A stretch of 64,000 bases of DNA from CAIZQW01 sp942493055 (GCA_942493055.1 OW818680.1:3100001-3164000); one strand, 5' to 3'. Counted from the stretch's first letter, positions 1 through 9,781 are shown. Made by a program: numbers and translations. The notes: a model not told the origin generated them from the letters alone.

Positions 1-471
1 GAAGCTCAAATCAGTGCATCGGCGGAGAAAGAGTGGCAAGATCTTCTTCGCTGTGTATTTCCAAACGGAGCCCTATTACTGGAAAATGCCGCAGAGGCCT
101 TTCCTTTTTTAAGCTTCTCTGAGCCAGCCATAGAGGCATTAAAGAATATGAGAGGGAATGACGCACTTTTCCCAAACGTATGCATCACTCTTGAAAGTCT
201 AAACCGCGCGATGTCGTTTATTAGAGATAATGGAGGCGACTATATGCTCCATCTTAAAACAAACATACTTCCAGTGAAAGAAGACGAATCGCGTTCAGTC
301 CATAATGATGAACGCCTCCGTGATGCAAGGAAATTTAAATGGCCAGATGGCCAACAGCATTATTGTTTCCCACATAAAACGTTTGGAAGTAACTACAGAC
401 TCCATTTTTGTCCAGACAAGACCACGCATACGGTTTATGTTGGTTATATTGGCGTTCATCTGCCGCTATAG
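1..471 (+). CDS. C-terminal part of an unrecognised protein (cut by window edge)
   Basis: Frame 1 is open from the first base to a stop at 469-471, giving about 156 residues with no start inside the window. I do not recognise the family. The last residues (HFCPDKTTHTVYVGYIGVHL) resemble tails I have seen on hypothetical proteins next to defence genes, but that is only an impression. No signal peptide or membrane segment is visible. The next gene is DUF429, 71 bases downstream on the same strand. The reading frame is well supported because it is long and not shadowed by a better one; the function is unknown. Confidence 0.6.
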   Translation, partial: EAQISASAEKEWQDLLRCVFPNGALLLENAAEAFPFLSFSEPAIEALKNMRGNDALFPNVCITLESLNRAMSFIRDNGGDYMLHLKTNILPVKEDESRSVHNDERLRDARKFKWPDGQQHYCFPHKTFGSNYRLHFCPDKTTHTVYVGYIGVHLPL

Positions 472-542
472 CATTTTACTCATTCAACGATAAACATTCT
501 GGGATATGGCGTTATCGAGGAGCGGCAAAAAATCGTTACCCC

Positions 543-1181
543 ATGAACCGCTCAAGCAACACAGTCATTGGGATTGATGTAGGAGGCCCGCGCAAGGGCT
601 TTCATGCGGTGGTGTTGCGCGAGGGAGCGATTTGCGGGACGAAGACAGACTGCGATCCGAAGGCGATGGTGGCGTGGTGTCTAGAGCAGGATGCCTCTGT
701 TGTGGGCGTGGATGCGCCATGTATGTGGAGCGTCGCGGGCAAACACCGTGAAGGTGAGCGTCTCTTGAATCAAGCGGGCATGCACTGTTTTTACACGCCG
801 ACACGGGAACGCGCACAAGGCAACCCCTTTTATAGCTGGATGCTGAATGGCGAAAGACTTTTTCAATCCCTGCTCACGCACTTTTCATTGTACACGGGAG
901 CGCATAGCGAAAAGCGGGTCTGCTTTGAAACCTTCCCTCATGCCATTGTCTGCGCCTTAAAAGGTCGTATTGTTCCAGCCCATCCGAAGACGAGTGTCCG
1001 TCGCGAGGTATTGAGAACGCTCGGCCTCGATATCAGCAGCCTGACTAACATTGATCTCATCGATGCCGCGCTCTGCGCCGTCGCCGCCGATGCTTTCAGG
1101 CGCGGCGAAGCCACGCTCTATGGCGACGCAGAAGAGGGTTTTGTGGTTGTGCCGAAGGGAAAGTTAAGAGTTAAACGTTAA
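543..1181 (+). CDS. DUF429 family protein (predicted RNase H-fold nuclease-like)
   Basis: A 212-residue protein starting at the ATG at 543. The N-terminus VIGIDVGGPRKGFHAVVL has the conserved DUF429 Asp-Gly start, in which the first Asp lies on the first beta strand of an RNase H-like fold. Other family features are VVGVDAPCMW, a central FETFPHA segment and a C-terminal DLIDAALCAVAA helix. DUF429 proteins are predicted nucleases or nucleotide-binding proteins of unknown role, so no reaction is assigned. The start is supported by a second, truncated copy at 27736 whose similarity begins at the same ATG. No strong Shine-Dalgarno sequence is close to it. The stop is followed at once by a period-7 repeat tract. 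Confidence 0.8.
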   Translation: MNRSSNTVIGIDVGGPRKGFHAVVLREGAICGTKTDCDPKAMVAWCLEQDASVVGVDAPCMWSVAGKHREGERLLNQAGMHCFYTPTRERAQGNPFYSWMLNGERLFQSLLTHFSLYTGAHSEKRVCFETFPHAIVCALKGRIVPAHPKTSVRREVLRTLGLDISSLTNIDLIDAALCAVAADAFRRGEATLYGDAEEGFVVVPKGKLRVKR

Positions 1182-1237
1182 ACGTTGAGAGTTAAAAGTT
1201 TGACTCAACGCTCAACGCTTAACGCTCAACGCTCAAG
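1158..1237 (+). repeat. Period-7 tandem arrays in inverted arrangement
   Basis: Heptamers of the type GTTAAAC and GTTGAGA run through 1163-1201. They are followed by ACGCTCA and ACGCTTA heptamers at 1204-1236, which read as GTTGAGC on the opposite strand. The two halves are partly complementary, so the transcript could fold into an imperfect hairpin. The tract begins inside the last codons of the DUF429 gene and fills much of the gap to the GH36-like gene. It could serve as a terminator-like structure or be a recombination relic; there is no T-run. Confidence 0.6.
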
Positions 1238-1325
1238 TTTGGCAGGCGGCGGAAAGCGCGTTTACCTCCTTGCTTATTTTTTAATTTTAAGTAACATAAG
1301 TCACTCACCCCAAGGAAGAAAAATT

Positions 1326-3371
1326 ATGAAACAAATCCATGGACTGACCCTCTGCGCGCTATTCGCGCTCCCTCTGTTTGGCGCTGATGCTCAGCAGCTG
1401 GAAATGGCCTTCCGCGAGGGCGAAGTGCGCGTGGACAATGGCCTTATCAGCCGTCGCTGGAAAATGGTGAACGGCCTGCCGGTTCCGCAATCGCTCATGG
1501 TCCAAGGCCGCGAATGGCTGAAGCCTGACAACAAGCCCGGCATCGTGCCGCCGGGCGGCGCGCCCAAGCCGCCGCTGCGCATCGAGTGGGCTGATGCCAC
1601 GGACGCGGCAGATCCTGTTGAGGCGCCCTCGCGCCGGGGCGCTCTCACTGTCCTCGGGAGTGATGGCCGCGGATATCGCTGGCACCTACAACTGTTTGCC
1701 GGCTGTCCTGCTGTGACGTGCAGGATCGAACTGCTGGGCACAAGCGAGAAGGCTCAGGGTGGTGCCGCTGTTGACAAGGCCGACAACTCGGGCATCGAGA
1801 AGGAGGGCGGAGCCAAGAAGAAGGAGTCCGCAGACCAGGACCTGATGGAACGTCTGCCCCTCACGGCTTTTCATGCGGAGCTGGGCGTGGTCGAACTCAT
1901 GGACCGGACGGACAGCCACGACAACCTCGCCTCGGAGCGGACCTGGCGCATGGGGCCCAAGGAGACCATCAAGGCCGCGACATGCCTCGCCACCCTCACC
2001 GACCCGTTGGCGGGCACAGGCTTGATCCTGCTCAAGCATGCGCCGCTGCCGGATGTACGGCCTGTGAAGAACGAGGAAGATGTGATCGCGAGCGACCGCC
2101 TCCTCCGTCTGCGCGGACACGGTGCCGGAGCCGAGGGTCAAGGCTATGCCTGGTCAATCATCGCGTGGCAAGGCGGCAGATGGGAACGCAGCGCGGCCCT
2201 TCACCGATTGCAAGAGCGCTTCCGCCCCTATCGTCCGGGCCGCGACGGCCTGCTCGCCTCCAACACCTGGGGCGACCGCAACCGGGATTCACGCATCAAC
2301 GAACCCTTTATGCTCGCAGAAATCGCTGCTGGCGCGGCCTTGGGCGTGGACGTCTGCCAGGTGGATGACGGCTGGCAGAAGGGCATCACAGCCAACTCCG
2401 CGCAGGCGGCCAAGGGCGGCGTCTGGAATGGCTTCTGGGCCGCTGATCCCCAGTTCTGGACGCCCCATCCCCAGCGCTTTCCAAACGGACTCAGCACCAC
2501 AGCAGCGGCAGCCAAGGCCAAAGGCATGGGCTTCGGAATCTGGTTCGCGCCAGACTCCAGCAACGATTTTGCGAACTGGGAAAAGGATGCTGCCGTCCTG
2601 ATTGACCTTTATCAGCGCTTCGGCATCCGCAACATCAAGATCGACGGCGTCAAGGCCCACACCAAGGCCAGCGAGATCAACCTCCAGAAAATGCTCAAGC
2701 GATTGCGCCACGAGACCCAGGGCGAACTCTCCATCGACCTGGATGTCACCGCCGAGGTGCGTCCAGGGTATTTCGGAGCCATGCAGGTGGGTCCCCTTTA
2801 TCTTGAGAACCGTTATACGGACTGGCGCGTCTGGTTCCCGCATGCGACCTTGCGAAACCTCTGGCAACTCTCCTGGTATGTGCCGCCTCAGCGGTTCCGG
2901 ATGGAATTCCTGAATCCGCAGCGCAATCAGGAGAAATACGGGGACGATCCGCTGGCGCCGAAGCACTATCCTGCCGACTATCCCTTCGCCACGACACTCG
3001 TCGCGAATCCGCTCGCCTTTTTCGAGGTCTCCAATCTGCCGCAGGAGACCGCCCAGCCGATTGCCGCCTTGGCCCAGGTGTGGCGCAAGCAGCGGGCTGA
3101 ACTGCACACCGGCACGGTGCTGCCGATCGGCGCGTGTCCGTCCGGCGCGTCCTGGACAGGCTTCTGCTCGCGCCGCGACACCAGCGCGCAGGTGCTGGTG
3201 TTCCGCGAGCGGACCCGCGAGGCGACCTGTGCGCTGGAACTGCCCCTCCCGTCCGGCGACTGGAAGGTGGAACGCATTGCCGGCAGCGGCGAAGCCGTCT
3301 GGCGTGACGGCCGCCTCCACGTCGCCCTTCCCGAGCAGCTCCAGTTCCTCTGGGTCCGGCTGACGAAATGA
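1326..3371 (+). CDS. Secreted alpha-galactosidase-like glycoside hydrolase (GH36/GH27 type)
   Basis: A 681-residue protein with a signal peptide (MKQIHGLTLCALFALPLFGADA). An N-terminal beta-sandwich-like region of about 300 residues precedes a TIM-barrel segment with SNTWGDRN, CQVDDGWQKG (Asp347/Asp348) and NIKIDGVKAH, whose Asp440 matches the usual KxD nucleophile of clan GH-D. This places it with alpha-galactosidases and related retaining enzymes that remove terminal alpha-linked galactose outside the cytoplasm; the exact substrate is inferred. The start at 1326 is chosen because AAGGAAG lies just upstream and the signal peptide begins there. Its stop overlaps the start of the next gene by four bases (ATGA), so the two are translationally coupled. 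A Lys/Glu-rich insert lies near residues 145-170. Confidence 0.8.
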   Translation: MKQIHGLTLCALFALPLFGADAQQLEMAFREGEVRVDNGLISRRWKMVNGLPVPQSLMVQGREWLKPDNKPGIVPPGGAPKPPLRIEWADATDAADPVEAPSRRGALTVLGSDGRGYRWHLQLFAGCPAVTCRIELLGTSEKAQGGAAVDKADNSGIEKEGGAKKKESADQDLMERLPLTAFHAELGVVELMDRTDSHDNLASERTWRMGPKETIKAATCLATLTDPLAGTGLILLKHAPLPDVRPVKNEEDVIASDRLLRLRGHGAGAEGQGYAWSIIAWQGGRWERSAALHRLQERFRPYRPGRDGLLASNTWGDRNRDSRINEPFMLAEIAAGAALGVDVCQVDDGWQKGITANSAQAAKGGVWNGFWAADPQFWTPHPQRFPNGLSTTAAAAKAKGMGFGIWFAPDSSNDFANWEKDAAVLIDLYQRFGIRNIKIDGVKAHTKASEINLQKMLKRLRHETQGELSIDLDVTAEVRPGYFGAMQVGPLYLENRYTDWRVWFPHATLRNLWQLSWYVPPQRFRMEFLNPQRNQEKYGDDPLAPKHYPADYPFATTLVANPLAFFEVSNLPQETAQPIAALAQVWRKQRAELHTGTVLPIGACPSGASWTGFCSRRDTSAQVLVFRERTREATCALELPLPSGDWKVERIAGSGEAVWRDGRLHVALPEQLQFLWVRLTK

Positions 3372-4885
3372 AAGCAACCCGCCTTTTTCTCGCGTCCCTG
3401 CTGCTGTCGCCACTGGTGGCGTGGTGTGCCGAATCGCTGACGGTGACGCTCTCTTCTGACCAGATATTGGAGAAGCACTTTCTGGGTTTCGGCGTGGAGT
3501 GGGAATACGAGGGCAACCGGCCAGACAACAATCTCGACAATCCGGCATGGACGAAGCATTGGCCGGAGATGGTGAGGCGTGTCGATTTCATGCGGCCGTC
3601 GATACTTCGCGTGATGCATAACGCCGACATGTATACCAGGCTGGAGCAGGACCGGATTGTTTCAGACTATGACTCGCCTCGGATGCAGGTGATGTATCGC
3701 CTGCTCGACTATGCCAAGAGCCGGAACATCCCTGTTGTGTTTGGTGAATGGGGACTGCCCAAGGCTTACTCCAAGCCGCTCGGCGGCATCGCCAGTCCGC
3801 GCTGGTCCGAGGACCTCATCGTCCCCTTCCTGCTTTATCTCCGTGAACACCGGGGATACACCAACATCGTCTATTTCAACCTGATCAACGAACCCGCCAG
3901 CGCGGAGAAGGAACCCGGCGTGCCGCTCGATTTTGCAACCTGGAAAACCGCCATCACCAACCTGCACGCCTCGCTGAAGCGAAACGGGCTGGAAGGCAAG
4001 GTGCGCCTTGTGGGCACTGACGGACCCGGCGACTGGAACCGCTGGCTTGAACTCGTCGCCAAGGACCCCGAGCTACGCGACTGTTTCAGCGCTTATGAGT
4101 ATCACCTCTATGCACACCTGCACACGGACAAATGGCTCCCCTCGTTGCTGGAGGGCAAACTGGAGACCGACGAGTTAATGCCCCGGCGGCGCGTCATAAA
4201 CAGCCACGACCCGCGAGGCGCCTCCACGCCCTTTTTCATGGGCGAGGCGGGAATAGACGACGGCAATGCAGGAGACAACCAGACCAACCGCTTCAGTTTC
4301 GCCTATGGGGTCTGGATGGCTGACTACGCCATTCAATCCATGCGTGCCGGACAAGCCGGCTTGATCGCATGGGACATGGATGATGCCATGCATACCTGGG
4401 GCTCCTATGGCGCGGCAGGTCTCAAGGGCTGGGGCTTCTGGAACAGCCTGGCGGGGTTTAAAGGCTATCCGGCCAATGACTTCGCCTTACGTCCGTGGTT
4501 TTACACCTGGTCACTTCTTTGCCGCCTCTTCCCCCGAGGTTCGCAGACACTCGTTGTCAGCGCCACGGGTGATCCCGCCTGCCGCGTCGCTGCCGCGCGG
4601 CTTCCTGAGGGCCGCGGCTACTCCTTCGCCATTGTCAACGAAGCCGACGACGCGCGTCGGGTGACTCTGGTGATGCCGGCCCACAAACCCGCGACCTTAT
4701 ACGAGTATCGCTACTTTGACGCAGACCGTCCCAGCGATGAACACGGCTTCCCTGTGGTCAGTTGCCTTCACACAAACGCGGAGCTGATGTCCGGCCTGGA
4801 AATTCACTTGCCCAAAGCAGGGGTCGTCTTTCTGACAACGCACCCCAACGAGGGGAATGCTGTCCCTTCACCAGCCTCTAAATAA
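3368..4885 (+). CDS. Secreted clan GH-A glycoside hydrolase (GH5/GH39-like)
   Basis: A 505-residue protein whose signal peptide (MKATRLFLASLLLSPLVAWC) resembles those of the neighbouring sulfatases. The TIM-barrel carries FNLINEP with probable acid/base Glu175 and FFMGEAGIDD with probable nucleophile Glu293, the two-glutamate arrangement of clan GH-A retaining enzymes. A small beta domain fills the last 90 residues. It starts on the ATGA overlap with the GH36-like gene, so the pair forms an operon that probably acts on one polysaccharide. Family-level assignment (GH5, GH39 or a neighbouring family) cannot be settled by eye. A gap of 126 bases follows. Confidence 0.75.
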   Translation: MKATRLFLASLLLSPLVAWCAESLTVTLSSDQILEKHFLGFGVEWEYEGNRPDNNLDNPAWTKHWPEMVRRVDFMRPSILRVMHNADMYTRLEQDRIVSDYDSPRMQVMYRLLDYAKSRNIPVVFGEWGLPKAYSKPLGGIASPRWSEDLIVPFLLYLREHRGYTNIVYFNLINEPASAEKEPGVPLDFATWKTAITNLHASLKRNGLEGKVRLVGTDGPGDWNRWLELVAKDPELRDCFSAYEYHLYAHLHTDKWLPSLLEGKLETDELMPRRRVINSHDPRGASTPFFMGEAGIDDGNAGDNQTNRFSFAYGVWMADYAIQSMRAGQAGLIAWDMDDAMHTWGSYGAAGLKGWGFWNSLAGFKGYPANDFALRPWFYTWSLLCRLFPRGSQTLVVSATGDPACRVAAARLPEGRGYSFAIVNEADDARRVTLVMPAHKPATLYEYRYFDADRPSDEHGFPVVSCLHTNAELMSGLEIHLPKAGVVFLTTHPNEGNAVPSPASK

Positions 4886-4943
4886 GCCTCTCCAGACGAC
4901 TTGCTCTGATCTGAACGCTTTTTTAAAGAAATCTCTGTTTGCC

Positions 4944-4963
4944 GATATCAGAAATTTGATATC
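4944..4963. promoter_or_regulatory. Inverted repeat upstream of the beta-strand-repeat gene
   Basis: Perfect 7-base arms GATATCA and TGATATC are separated by GAAATT. The site lies 49 bases before the start at 5012 and has no T-run, so an operator is more likely than a terminator. No matching regulator can be named. Confidence 0.4.
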
Positions 4964-5011
4964 ATTACAGGGCTTATTTGATCAGTATGTGTTATGTGGA
5001 AGGAACGTTTT

Positions 5012-8000
5012 ATGAAAAAAATATGCTTGAAAAGAGTCGTATCCAGCTGTTTTAAGCAGGTGGTTGTCTTAATGGCGATGGGCATTACAGGCGTGCTACA
5101 CGCCGCAGATGGAACATGGACAAATACGGCCGGAGGGCTGTGGAATAATGTAACCAACTGGAACAATGAGGTGGTTGCTGGAGGGATGGAGTTCACCGCT
5201 GATTTCAGTACGCTTAATCTCCTCACTACTATTTCAGTGAATCTGGATGCTCCGACTTCAATCGGAACACTTCTTTTTGGCGATACCGACATCGGGAGTT
5301 CCGGCTGGTACAATTTTTATAATAATGGCAGTGAAACCAATACGCTGACCGTCACGAATGTCGTTGTGAACGCGTTTGCTGCTACAGCGGGAGCAGCGCT
5401 GTATCCGGTGCTTCAGGGAAGCGGAGCACTGGTGAAATCCGGCGCGGGCAGACTGGTCGTGGTGAACACAAACACCTATAGCGGCGGTACGTTTGTGAAT
5501 CAAGGTTCGCTCCGGGTCGGTAACGGCGGTACGACAGGCAGCATGGGAACAGGGCCGGTGTCGATTGCTTCCGGAGCCAATCTGTTTTACGACTTTAGCG
5601 CCAGCGGAATAGCAAATCTACCCTCCGGCAGCGCTATTTCCGGGGATGGCGATCTTTCGTCCGTTGCCGGCAAAATCCTGGTTAACGGTGATATCACCCT
5701 GGGCGGCGCGATCAGCCTGACACAGAACAGTGGCGCCGCTTTGTACACCGGGATTGAAGCGGTGGCGCCGAGTTCAAAGCTGACGGCCTCCGCTATTACC
5801 CTGTCTGGTGATGTTGGAAAGCGCAATTCTAATGGCAACACGCTGTCTCTGGATACCAGTGCTGTGAACGGTCCGATTAACTTGAATATTTCGTTGGGCC
5901 GCGACGGAGTCTGGTATCAGCTCAGCCAATTCACTGCGAATGCCGGAACAGGAACCGTCTCTGTAACAGGAACCGGTGTGAATAACAACGGCTGGAGGGG
6001 GACCCCTGTGACGTTATCCGGCGCAGTGGATATCTCTGCGAATGTCGCCTCTGATGTCAGCGTTACGATCCATGCAACCACCAACAGCGTCATCTCCAGC
6101 GTGCTGAGCGGAACGTTGTCGCTGAATAAAACAGGCCCCGGGACACTCACGCTCTCCGGCAAAAGCACGTACTCGGGTCCGACAACGATCTCGCAGGGGA
6201 TCGTGAAAGTGATTGTGGTGCCTGTTTTAGAGGGTGTGGCGCGTCATTTTGATGCGTCGACGCTCGCGCTTGCCAATGGGGCTGCGGTGACGCAGTGGAA
6301 TGACCTGAGCGCTAACGCTGCGCATGCCACGGTTCCCAGCGGCAATGGCACGCCCACTTATAGCGCGGATGCCGGAACAGGGACAGGACTAGGTGCGGTT
6401 GCTTTCCTTAAAAACGGAGGCCCCGCTAACAGTCAGGCGCTGAAATTTACTCGTGACGCCCAGATCCGCTCGGTCTTCTCTGTTTTCAAGGGGAGCAGCT
6501 TCCTGCTGACGGATGCGGATCAATATCACTTCCACCGCCCGGGTGATGACAATCCGGCTGAGCCTCTCTTTAATAGCACCTATGCCGCTGCGCAGCTCAG
6601 AGGCGGCTCCACCTACGTGAATGGGGTCAAGATCACGCCAACCTCTTATGCCATGCCGACGAGTCAGTATAACGGCTTCAATCTGGTGGAGGTCATCTCC
6701 TCGGGTGCGGCGGTGCAGGCTGACAGCTTCAACAAGGACCGTAACGCTCATGCCGGCAATCAATCGCATGCTGAGGTATTGATGTTTGATACGGTCGTGA
6801 GCGAGTCAAGGCGTGTACAGATTGAGGCCTATCTCAATAAAAAGTGGTTTGGGATTGGTGACGGAGCAGGCAATGTGATCTCCACGAACTCCGCGGTCAT
6901 CCTCTCCAATGGTTCCACGCTCGACCTCACCGCGGAGCCGTACCAAGCGCTCAAGTCTCTTTCAGTAGCAGACGCCTCTGCTTGTGCAGTGTTTTTGAAC
7001 GGCACGACGTTGGCGGTGGGGGATGCTTCCAGTTCCGCCTTTGACTGCGTCCTCCAGGGGACCGGCACCTTTGTCAAGCAGGGCTCGGGAGTCCTGTCGG
7101 TCTTTAGCACCAACGCATTCACCGGAGCAATAGAGGTGAAAGCAGGCACACTGAAACTTGTCGGGATGCCCACACTGCAGAATCCAGTTCCCGGCGCGGT
7201 ACGCCATTTTGATGCGTCGACGCTTCATCTGGTTCATGGAACAGCGGTGGCACAATGGAATGATCTCAGCACGAACAAGGCGCATGCCGTGCAGCCTACC
7301 GAGAATTACAAGCCGGTTTTTGAGGCGAATGCCCTGGGTCTCCTGGGAGCCGTTCACTGCACCAAAACCGCCAGCGTCGACCACATGAAGTTCACCCGCG
7401 TTTCAAATATCCGCACCGTGTTCTCCGTGTTCAAGGGAGCGAGCTTCCTGTTGACGGATGACATTACGTACCATTTTCACCGTCCTGGCGATACCAACCC
7501 TGCCGATCCGCTTTGGGCTTCTAATGCAGGCTGGGCGAGTGATTCTATTAAGAATGGATCGACTTACGTCAATGGCACGCTGGTTAACGGCACCTCCTAC
7601 GCGATGCCCACCAGCACCCACAATGGATTTAACCTGGTTGAAGTATTGACCACGGGGCCCGTGCAGGCCGATTCGATTAACAATGACCGTAACTTAACGC
7701 ACTCCGGCGACCAGCAGCATGCGGAGATTATTATCTATGACTTCGTGCTGAACGAGACGCAGCGGTTAGCAGTTGAGGACTACTTGACGAAGAAGTGGTT
7801 TGAAGGGGTGCAGAACAGCCCGTTCTCTTCTGCCAATCCATTGGTTCTGAGCGGCGGGACACTGGATCCGGCTGGAGGCGCGCATAGCTTCGGTACGCTC
7901 ACCGTTACAACTAATTCCACCCTTTCTCTGGGCAGTTCCGGTACGCTCGCCTTTGCCGACAGCAGCGGAGTACTCTGGAGCGGCACCCTGACGCTGACCG

Positions 8001-8158
8001 GGACGTTGGGTCCCCAGACCCTGCGTTTTGGAACCAGCAGCAGCGCGTTGACCTATGAACAGCAGCGCAAAATCACCCTCGACGGCAAACCCGTCAGGCT
8101 GGACGGCAATGGTTATGCTTTTAAGGTGCCAGACGGAACACGGATAAGTTTTCAATAA
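5012..8158 (+). CDS. Autotransporter-associated beta-strand-repeat surface protein with two LamG-like domains
   Basis: A 1048-residue exported protein starting at 5012, where AAGGA lies about eight bases upstream; an ATG 18 bases earlier lacks such a site. After the signal peptide come glycine/serine/threonine-rich strands typical of the autotransporter-associated repeat, for example TGPGTLTLSGKSTYSGPTTI. Two copies of a roughly 210-residue module, each starting with (A/V)RHFDASTL and ending in KKWF, lie at about residues 403-613 and 728-931. They look like concanavalin/LamG-type domains that may bind glycans. There is no C-terminal beta-barrel; the chain ends in GTRISFQ, similar to the other two repeat proteins here. 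Probably an adhesin or structural surface protein; substrate binding is inferred. Confidence 0.8.
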   Translation: MKKICLKRVVSSCFKQVVVLMAMGITGVLHAADGTWTNTAGGLWNNVTNWNNEVVAGGMEFTADFSTLNLLTTISVNLDAPTSIGTLLFGDTDIGSSGWYNFYNNGSETNTLTVTNVVVNAFAATAGAALYPVLQGSGALVKSGAGRLVVVNTNTYSGGTFVNQGSLRVGNGGTTGSMGTGPVSIASGANLFYDFSASGIANLPSGSAISGDGDLSSVAGKILVNGDITLGGAISLTQNSGAALYTGIEAVAPSSKLTASAITLSGDVGKRNSNGNTLSLDTSAVNGPINLNISLGRDGVWYQLSQFTANAGTGTVSVTGTGVNNNGWRGTPVTLSGAVDISANVASDVSVTIHATTNSVISSVLSGTLSLNKTGPGTLTLSGKSTYSGPTTISQGIVKVIVVPVLEGVARHFDASTLALANGAAVTQWNDLSANAAHATVPSGNGTPTYSADAGTGTGLGAVAFLKNGGPANSQALKFTRDAQIRSVFSVFKGSSFLLTDADQYHFHRPGDDNPAEPLFNSTYAAAQLRGGSTYVNGVKITPTSYAMPTSQYNGFNLVEVISSGAAVQADSFNKDRNAHAGNQSHAEVLMFDTVVSESRRVQIEAYLNKKWFGIGDGAGNVISTNSAVILSNGSTLDLTAEPYQALKSLSVADASACAVFLNGTTLAVGDASSSAFDCVLQGTGTFVKQGSGVLSVFSTNAFTGAIEVKAGTLKLVGMPTLQNPVPGAVRHFDASTLHLVHGTAVAQWNDLSTNKAHAVQPTENYKPVFEANALGLLGAVHCTKTASVDHMKFTRVSNIRTVFSVFKGASFLLTDDITYHFHRPGDTNPADPLWASNAGWASDSIKNGSTYVNGTLVNGTSYAMPTSTHNGFNLVEVLTTGPVQADSINNDRNLTHSGDQQHAEIIIYDFVLNETQRLAVEDYLTKKWFEGVQNSPFSSANPLVLSGGTLDPAGGAHSFGTLTVTTNSTLSLGSSGTLAFADSSGVLWSGTLTLTGTLGPQTLRFGTSSSALTYEQQRKITLDGKPVRLDGNGYAFKVPDGTRISFQ

Positions 8159-8217
8159 CAATAAATCCGATACTCGGCAATAGAGTCTCTCCCGCGCCGT
8201 TTCTTTTAACATTAGCG
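8152..8217 (+). repeat. Sulfatase-leader repeat, copy 1
   Basis: The block containing GATACTCGGCAATAGAGTCT and CCGCGCCGTTTCT recurs nearly unchanged at 27902-27966 and in diverged form at 15868-15920. In each case it is upstream of a sulfatase whose protein starts MKR. GATACTC and GAGTCTC can pair around a 7-base loop with one mismatch. It may carry a promoter or a structured leader, or mark a recombination junction. Confidence 0.6.
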
Positions 8218-8253
8218 TGTCACAAACCGAAACGATTGAAAGGAACCGAGAGA

Positions 8254-9774
8254 ATGAAACGACTGTTTGCGCTGGCCACCCTGCTGCTCCCGCTCACCGT
8301 GTTGCACGCCGCAGAGACGGCGAGCAAACAACCCAACATCATTCTCGTCATGCCTGACGACGTGGGCTACGGCGACTACGCCTGCCTCGGCAATCCTGTC
8401 ATACGCACGCCAACGGTAGACGCGCTCAAGAAGCAGAGCCTGCTCTTCACCCGCTTTCACGTAAGTCCGACCTGCTCACCGGCCCGCTCCGCGCTGATGA
8501 GCGGACGGCATGAATTCAAGAACGGCGTGACGCATACCATCCTGGAACGTGAGCGCATGAGCCTGAAGACCTTCACCCTGCCCCAGATGCTGAAGACGGT
8601 CGGTTACACCTCGGGCATCTTCGGCAAGTGGCACCTGGGCGACGAGCAGGCCTACCGTCCCGAGAGCCGCGGCTTCGACGAAGTGTATATTCACGGCGGC
8701 GGCGGCATCGGGCAGACCTATCCAGGCTCCTGCGGCGACGCACCGGGCAACAGCAATATCAATCCCGCGCTCTGGCACAACGGCACCTGGGAGAAGACCG
8801 AGGGCTACTGCACGGATTTATTCTTTGCCCAGGCGATCAAATGGATAGACACGAAGCGGACAGCGAAGCAGCCCTTCTTCGCCTATATTCCGCTGAACGC
8901 CGCACACGGCCCGCACGTCGTTCCCGAGAAATACTACAAGCACTATCTCGGCAAGCCGGATATCAACGAAGACACCGCCAAGTTCCTCGGCATGGTCGAG
9001 AACATCGACACCAATTTCGGCACGCTGCTCGGGAAGCTTAAAGAGTGGGGCATCGAGGATAATACGCTGGTGATTTACTTCACCGGGGACAACGGCGGCA
9101 CAGCTGGCACAAAGATTTTCAACGCCGGCTTGCACGGCGGCAAAGGCGCGCCCTACCAGGGCGGCACACGGTCGGGCGTATTCTTTCGCTGGCCCGCTGG
9201 CAACATCCCGGCAGCTGCGGAGTGCGATGCGCTCAGCGCCCACATTGACATTTTCCCGACGTTTGCGGAGATCACAGGCGCGTCACTGTCTGACGACGTG
9301 AAGAAGCAGGTCGAAGGCCGCAGCCTGCTGCCCCTACTCAAGAACCCGAAGGCCGAGTGGGCGGACCGCACGCTCGTGCATCACGTCGGACGCTGGGGAA
9401 AGGGAAAGGCGGAGGACTCGAAATTCAGGTCTTGTGCAATCCAGAACTCGCGCTTCTCGCTGGTGAACAACGAGGCACTTTTCGACCTTCAGTCCGACCC
9501 TGGCGAGAACAAGAATGTGATCGCCGAGCATCCCGAGGTGGTCGCCAGCCTACGCGCCAGTTATGACCGCTGGTGGGCCGATGTGCAGCCGCTGCTCGTC
9601 AACGAAGCTGTGACCGACATCCCGAAGATGAACCCGATGAAGGAGCTGTACTGGAAGCAATTCGGCGGTGGTCCAGATGAGAGGATGCTCAATAAAATGG
9701 CTCCAGAGACAACCGCTGGCAGCGCGGAAGGCGATGCCGCCAAACCAAAGAGGGAACGCAAACGAAATAAATAA
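8254..9774 (+). CDS. Secreted type I sulfatase
   Basis: A 506-residue protein with signal peptide MKRLFALATLLLPLTVLHAA. The catalytic motif is CSPAR with Cys74, the residue converted to formylglycine, followed by SALMSGR. Metal ligands are suggested by the MPDDVGYGDY start and the later YFTGDNGG, and GKWHLG is present. It would hydrolyse sulfate esters on glycans outside the cytoplasm. The start is fixed by AAAGGA upstream, a stretch shared almost exactly with the gene at 16189. The C-terminus is an Arg/Lys-rich tail (AKPKRERKRNK) seen in several sulfatases here. The next sulfatase starts seven bases after the stop. Confidence 0.93.
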   Translation: MKRLFALATLLLPLTVLHAAETASKQPNIILVMPDDVGYGDYACLGNPVIRTPTVDALKKQSLLFTRFHVSPTCSPARSALMSGRHEFKNGVTHTILERERMSLKTFTLPQMLKTVGYTSGIFGKWHLGDEQAYRPESRGFDEVYIHGGGGIGQTYPGSCGDAPGNSNINPALWHNGTWEKTEGYCTDLFFAQAIKWIDTKRTAKQPFFAYIPLNAAHGPHVVPEKYYKHYLGKPDINEDTAKFLGMVENIDTNFGTLLGKLKEWGIEDNTLVIYFTGDNGGTAGTKIFNAGLHGGKGAPYQGGTRSGVFFRWPAGNIPAAAECDALSAHIDIFPTFAEITGASLSDDVKKQVEGRSLLPLLKNPKAEWADRTLVHHVGRWGKGKAEDSKFRSCAIQNSRFSLVNNEALFDLQSDPGENKNVIAEHPEVVASLRASYDRWWADVQPLLVNEAVTDIPKMNPMKELYWKQFGGGPDERMLNKMAPETTAGSAEGDAAKPKRERKRNK

Positions 9775-9781
9775 AATCATT

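Noticed and set aside
1158..1237. CRISPR-like array in the heptamer tract
   Set aside because: Units are seven bases with no spacers; it is a simple tandem repeat.
2289..3548. 419-codon open frame on the minus strand
   Set aside because: It covers the junction of two clear glycoside hydrolase genes that overlap by four bases; no motif and no ribosome-binding site.
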